From: Amphibalanus amphitrite
Taxonomy: Eukaryota; Arthropoda; Thecostraca; Balanomorpha; Balanidae
Direction: 5' to 3'
Assembly (NCBI RefSeq): GCF_019059575.1
Contig: NW_024883022.1
Location: 1 to 64,000, forward strand
Length of the DNA: 64,000 bases
The notes under the pieces are model-generated. The model saw only the letters and a list, made by a program, of their open reading frames with translations, ran no database searches and had not been told where the DNA came from. Shown here in pieces: positions 61,788 through 64,000 of this stretch (within the stretch, counting starts at the first letter, position 1; every line of letters starts with the position of its first letter). A program made the position numbers and the translations under genes.

Positions 61788-64000
61788 TCTTTCAGTCTAG
61801 TCATTTCCTCTTTTATCCTTTTATCTTTTTCGCGCTATTGCGCTTTTTTATCAGGTGCATTTCTCTCGGTGCTTTTTACCTTTTTTGTGGTCAGTCAGGT
61901 ATCTGTGTGCGCCTTTGCCTCATGTTATACGCGCCCTTTTTGCGCCTTTTTAACCACGCCTTTTATTCTACAGTGGAACTGTAGAGGCCTCCGGGCCAAC
62001 TACCAGGACCTACAGTCTCTTATCCGTTGGCGCACACCCCTTGTTTTAGGTCTCCAGGAGACCAAGCTAGCGCCAAACGTTACCTTTGCCATCAAGGGCT
62101 ACTCTGTTTTTAGAAGAGACATGGACACCCCTACCATTGCCCATGGAGGTGTGCTTCTGGCGGTTCACCACAGCGTACCTGCTCGCCAGGTGCCGCTGCA
62201 GACTCCCCTGCAGGCGGTGGCCGCCAGAGTTGATTTCAACCACCGGGAACTGACAGTGTGCTCTTTATACCTACCACCAGGTATAGCGCTCCCGGTGGTC
62301 GAGCTGCATCGACTTGTCGATGAGCTTCCACCTCCGGTCCTGGTAGTCGGCGATTTTAATGCCCATAGCATGGCGTGGGGATGCGACACGACTGGCACTC
62401 GTGGTCGACTTTTAGAATCTTTTATCCGCGATGAGGCGCTGTGTATTTTAAATACAGGACAGCGCACTCATTTTACAACACCCTCCGGTCAAACATCGGC
62501 TCTGGACCTGAGCTTAGTCAGTCCGCGGCTAGCTCAGCTTTTTACCTGGTCCGTCCATGACGACCCACTCGGGAGCGACCACTTCCCAGTGTGGCTGGAG
62601 CACCAGGAGTCCCCAGTGTCAGGCAACCGTCCACCTAGGTGGAATGTTCGGAAAGCCGACTGGGGCGAATTCCAGGCCGCTGTAGAGGCCTCTGTTTTAT
62701 CCAGAGCCGACCCCTCTGTGATGTCTACAGAGGATTTTACATGTTTACTCATTGACTCCGCAAACGGGTGCATACCCAAGACGTCGAGTCAGCCTCGTCG
62801 TCCTCCGGTCCCGTGGTGGACCAAGGAATGCGGAGATGCGATTCGTGCCAGGAAGCGCGCTTTTAGAAAGTTTGACCGGAGTAGTACTACTGAGAACCTC
62901 ATCGCTTTTAAGAGAGCGCGGGCTTTTGCCCGACGCGTTTTAAAGGAGGCAAAGGCTGTTTCATGGCGCACTTACGTAAGTTCCTTAAACCGTTTTACTC
63001 CTACGACCCAGATATGGGCACGCATGAAGCGCATTGAAGGCCGGTTCAGCTCTGTTCCGCTTCCGGTTTTAAGAGTGAACAACACGGACATATCTCACCC
63101 TTCAGACGTCGCAGAGACGATAGGCCGTGCACTCTATCAGCGCTGCCGAGGAGAGCCGTCCTCACGACCTGCACCAGCCGCCGTGGACTTCAGCACAGCT
63201 GAAAATTTGGTGTACAACGAGCCTTTCTCTATGGCTGAACTCACGTCTGCCATCAGCTCGTTGCGCAGCGTCTCAGAAGGTCCGGATGCAGTCCACAACG
63301 ACATGCTCCGTCATCTACCCACAGTTGCCCTCGAGGCGCTGCTAGCAACCTTCAATTCGCTTTGGGAGACTGGCACCTTCCCTGAGACCTGGCGGGAAGC
63401 CATTATCATTCCTATCTTGAAGGCTGGCAAGTCGGGACATGACCCTCTCCATTATCGGCCCATCTCTCTCACATCATCGCTTTCAAAGCTGATGGAGAAG
63501 ATGGTCAATGTGCGTTTTAGCTGGTTTCTGGAACATCACGGTGTTTTTACAAACGCCCAGTGCGGTTTTAGAAAGCACCGCAGCCCTGTTGACCACATTT
63601 TAGCCCTTGACACCGAGATACGCACCTGTTTTACTGAAAAGAAGCACCTTGGAGCACTGTTCTTTGATATTGAGGCGGCCTATGATACAGTCTTACGACA
63701 CAGCATACTTTCCAAAGTATATAAGTACGGCATACGCGGCCGGATGGGCCTCTTTATCAAGAATTTTTTATCGGGTCGTCGGTTTAAAGTCCGAGTTGGC
63801 AGTGATTTCTCGAGCAGTTTTACCCAGGAGAACGGAGTTCCCCAGGGTGGGGTGCTTAGTGTGGCGTTGTTCGCGGTGGCAATCAATGACATCGTCGACG
63901 ACCTCCCGGTTTCCATCGGGAGATCGCTTTTTGTCGACGATTTTGCCATCTGGTTTGCTGCTTCAAGCGCTCGACACGCGGCTAGACAGCTGCAGCTCGC
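61788..64000 (+). CDS. LINE ORF2 (endonuclease and RT), partial at window end
   Basis: I read the frame as open from 61788 to 64000 without a stop. It has endonuclease motifs (QWNCRG at about 61973, GDFNAHSMAWG, GSDHFPVW) and RT motifs up to FVDDFAIW (about 63931). The T-run at about 63544-63548 has five Ts, keeping the frame that copy 1 loses. The rest of RT, RNase H and the 3' end lie outside the window. The first in-frame ATG (62122) is already inside the endonuclease, so translation needs UAG readthrough, a non-AUG start or splicing. Confidence 0.93.

Larger units (their letters stand above)
59075..64000 (+). mobile_element. I-superfamily LINE, copy 2, runs off the window
   Basis: Starts CCGCAGGGGGCTGACCGTGG with the same tandem 5' UTR as copy 1. 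It is nearly identical to copy 1 through the 5' UTR, ORF1 and most of ORF2, except for a diverged patch at about 62121-62285 and from about 63800 to the end. No lesion is visible, so it may be an intact element. Confidence 0.95.

Overview
The window is eukaryotic genomic DNA, almost certainly from an invertebrate and most likely an arthropod. It shows no bacterial operons, ribosome binding sites or tRNA/rRNA genes. It is packed with metazoan transposable elements: I-superfamily LINEs with an RNase H domain, Ty3/Gypsy and BEL/Pao LTR elements, a possible Penelope-like relic, Tc1/mariner, hAT, MULE, PIF/Harbinger and TTAA-flanked elements. There are also many foldback elements, three long (AT)n arrays and several broken transposase genes. 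The arthropod assignment is inference; I see no host single-copy gene that fixes the species.

The dominant family is an I-type LINE. Copy 1 (2349-9147, 16-bp target duplication) is full length, with a repeated 5' UTR, ORF1 (CCHC gag-like) and ORF2 (endonuclease, RT, RNase H). One missing T near 6816-6819 breaks ORF2. Copy 2 (59075 to the window end) is nearly identical, is open throughout and runs off the edge. Smaller pieces lie at 298-545 and 19610-19945 (5' ends), at 31898-31979, 36278-36358 and 51568-52056 (3' ends), and at about 40756-40885 (an ORF1 relic). In both long copies ORF1 and ORF2 share one frame and are separated by a single UAG, with no in-frame AUG before the endonuclease.

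Layout. 1-2332: foldback repeats and unassigned DNA. 2333-9163: LINE copy 1, sitting just past the stop codon of a DDE-transposase-like gene (9165-11478, minus). That gene is split by a 1.6-kb palindromic element with a 5-bp duplication. 11.5-18.4 kb: SWIM zinc-finger (MULE-type) fragments, a 2.6-kb TIR element inside an (AT)n array, a mariner 3' end and a hAT transposase. 18.4-22.5 kb: hairpins, a LINE 5' end and a LINE RT relic. 22.5-26.6 kb: a Gypsy gag-protease-RT relic split by a 1.8-kb element with 9-bp duplications and by a 120-bp MITE. 26.8-34 kb: TTAA-type elements, a PIF/Harbinger element with TAA duplications and a Myb-like relic, and an unknown ORF. 34.5-36.2 kb: an OTU-protease-like relic. 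37-43.5 kb: MULE, Gypsy (with one LTR and primer binding site) and BEL/Pao relics. 43.5-48.1 kb: more TTAA elements, one holding a nested mariner. 49.5-52.6 kb: a hammerhead-like motif and a tyrosine-recombinase-like gene interrupted by a LINE 3' end. 52.6-55.3 kb: a foldback and a TIR element holding a mariner. 55.3-58.3 kb: an unknown exon-like ORF and a hAT (DUF4371-type) gene split by a hAT MITE with 8-bp duplications. 58.3-64 kb: a TTAA-element end and LINE copy 2.

The most distinctive signal is a set of TTAA-flanked non-coding elements. Each end carries a G-run/C-run hairpin just inside the terminus, and the interior is studded with AGGTCA/TGACCT half-sites. Nested insertions with intact duplications allow a relative chronology at several sites.
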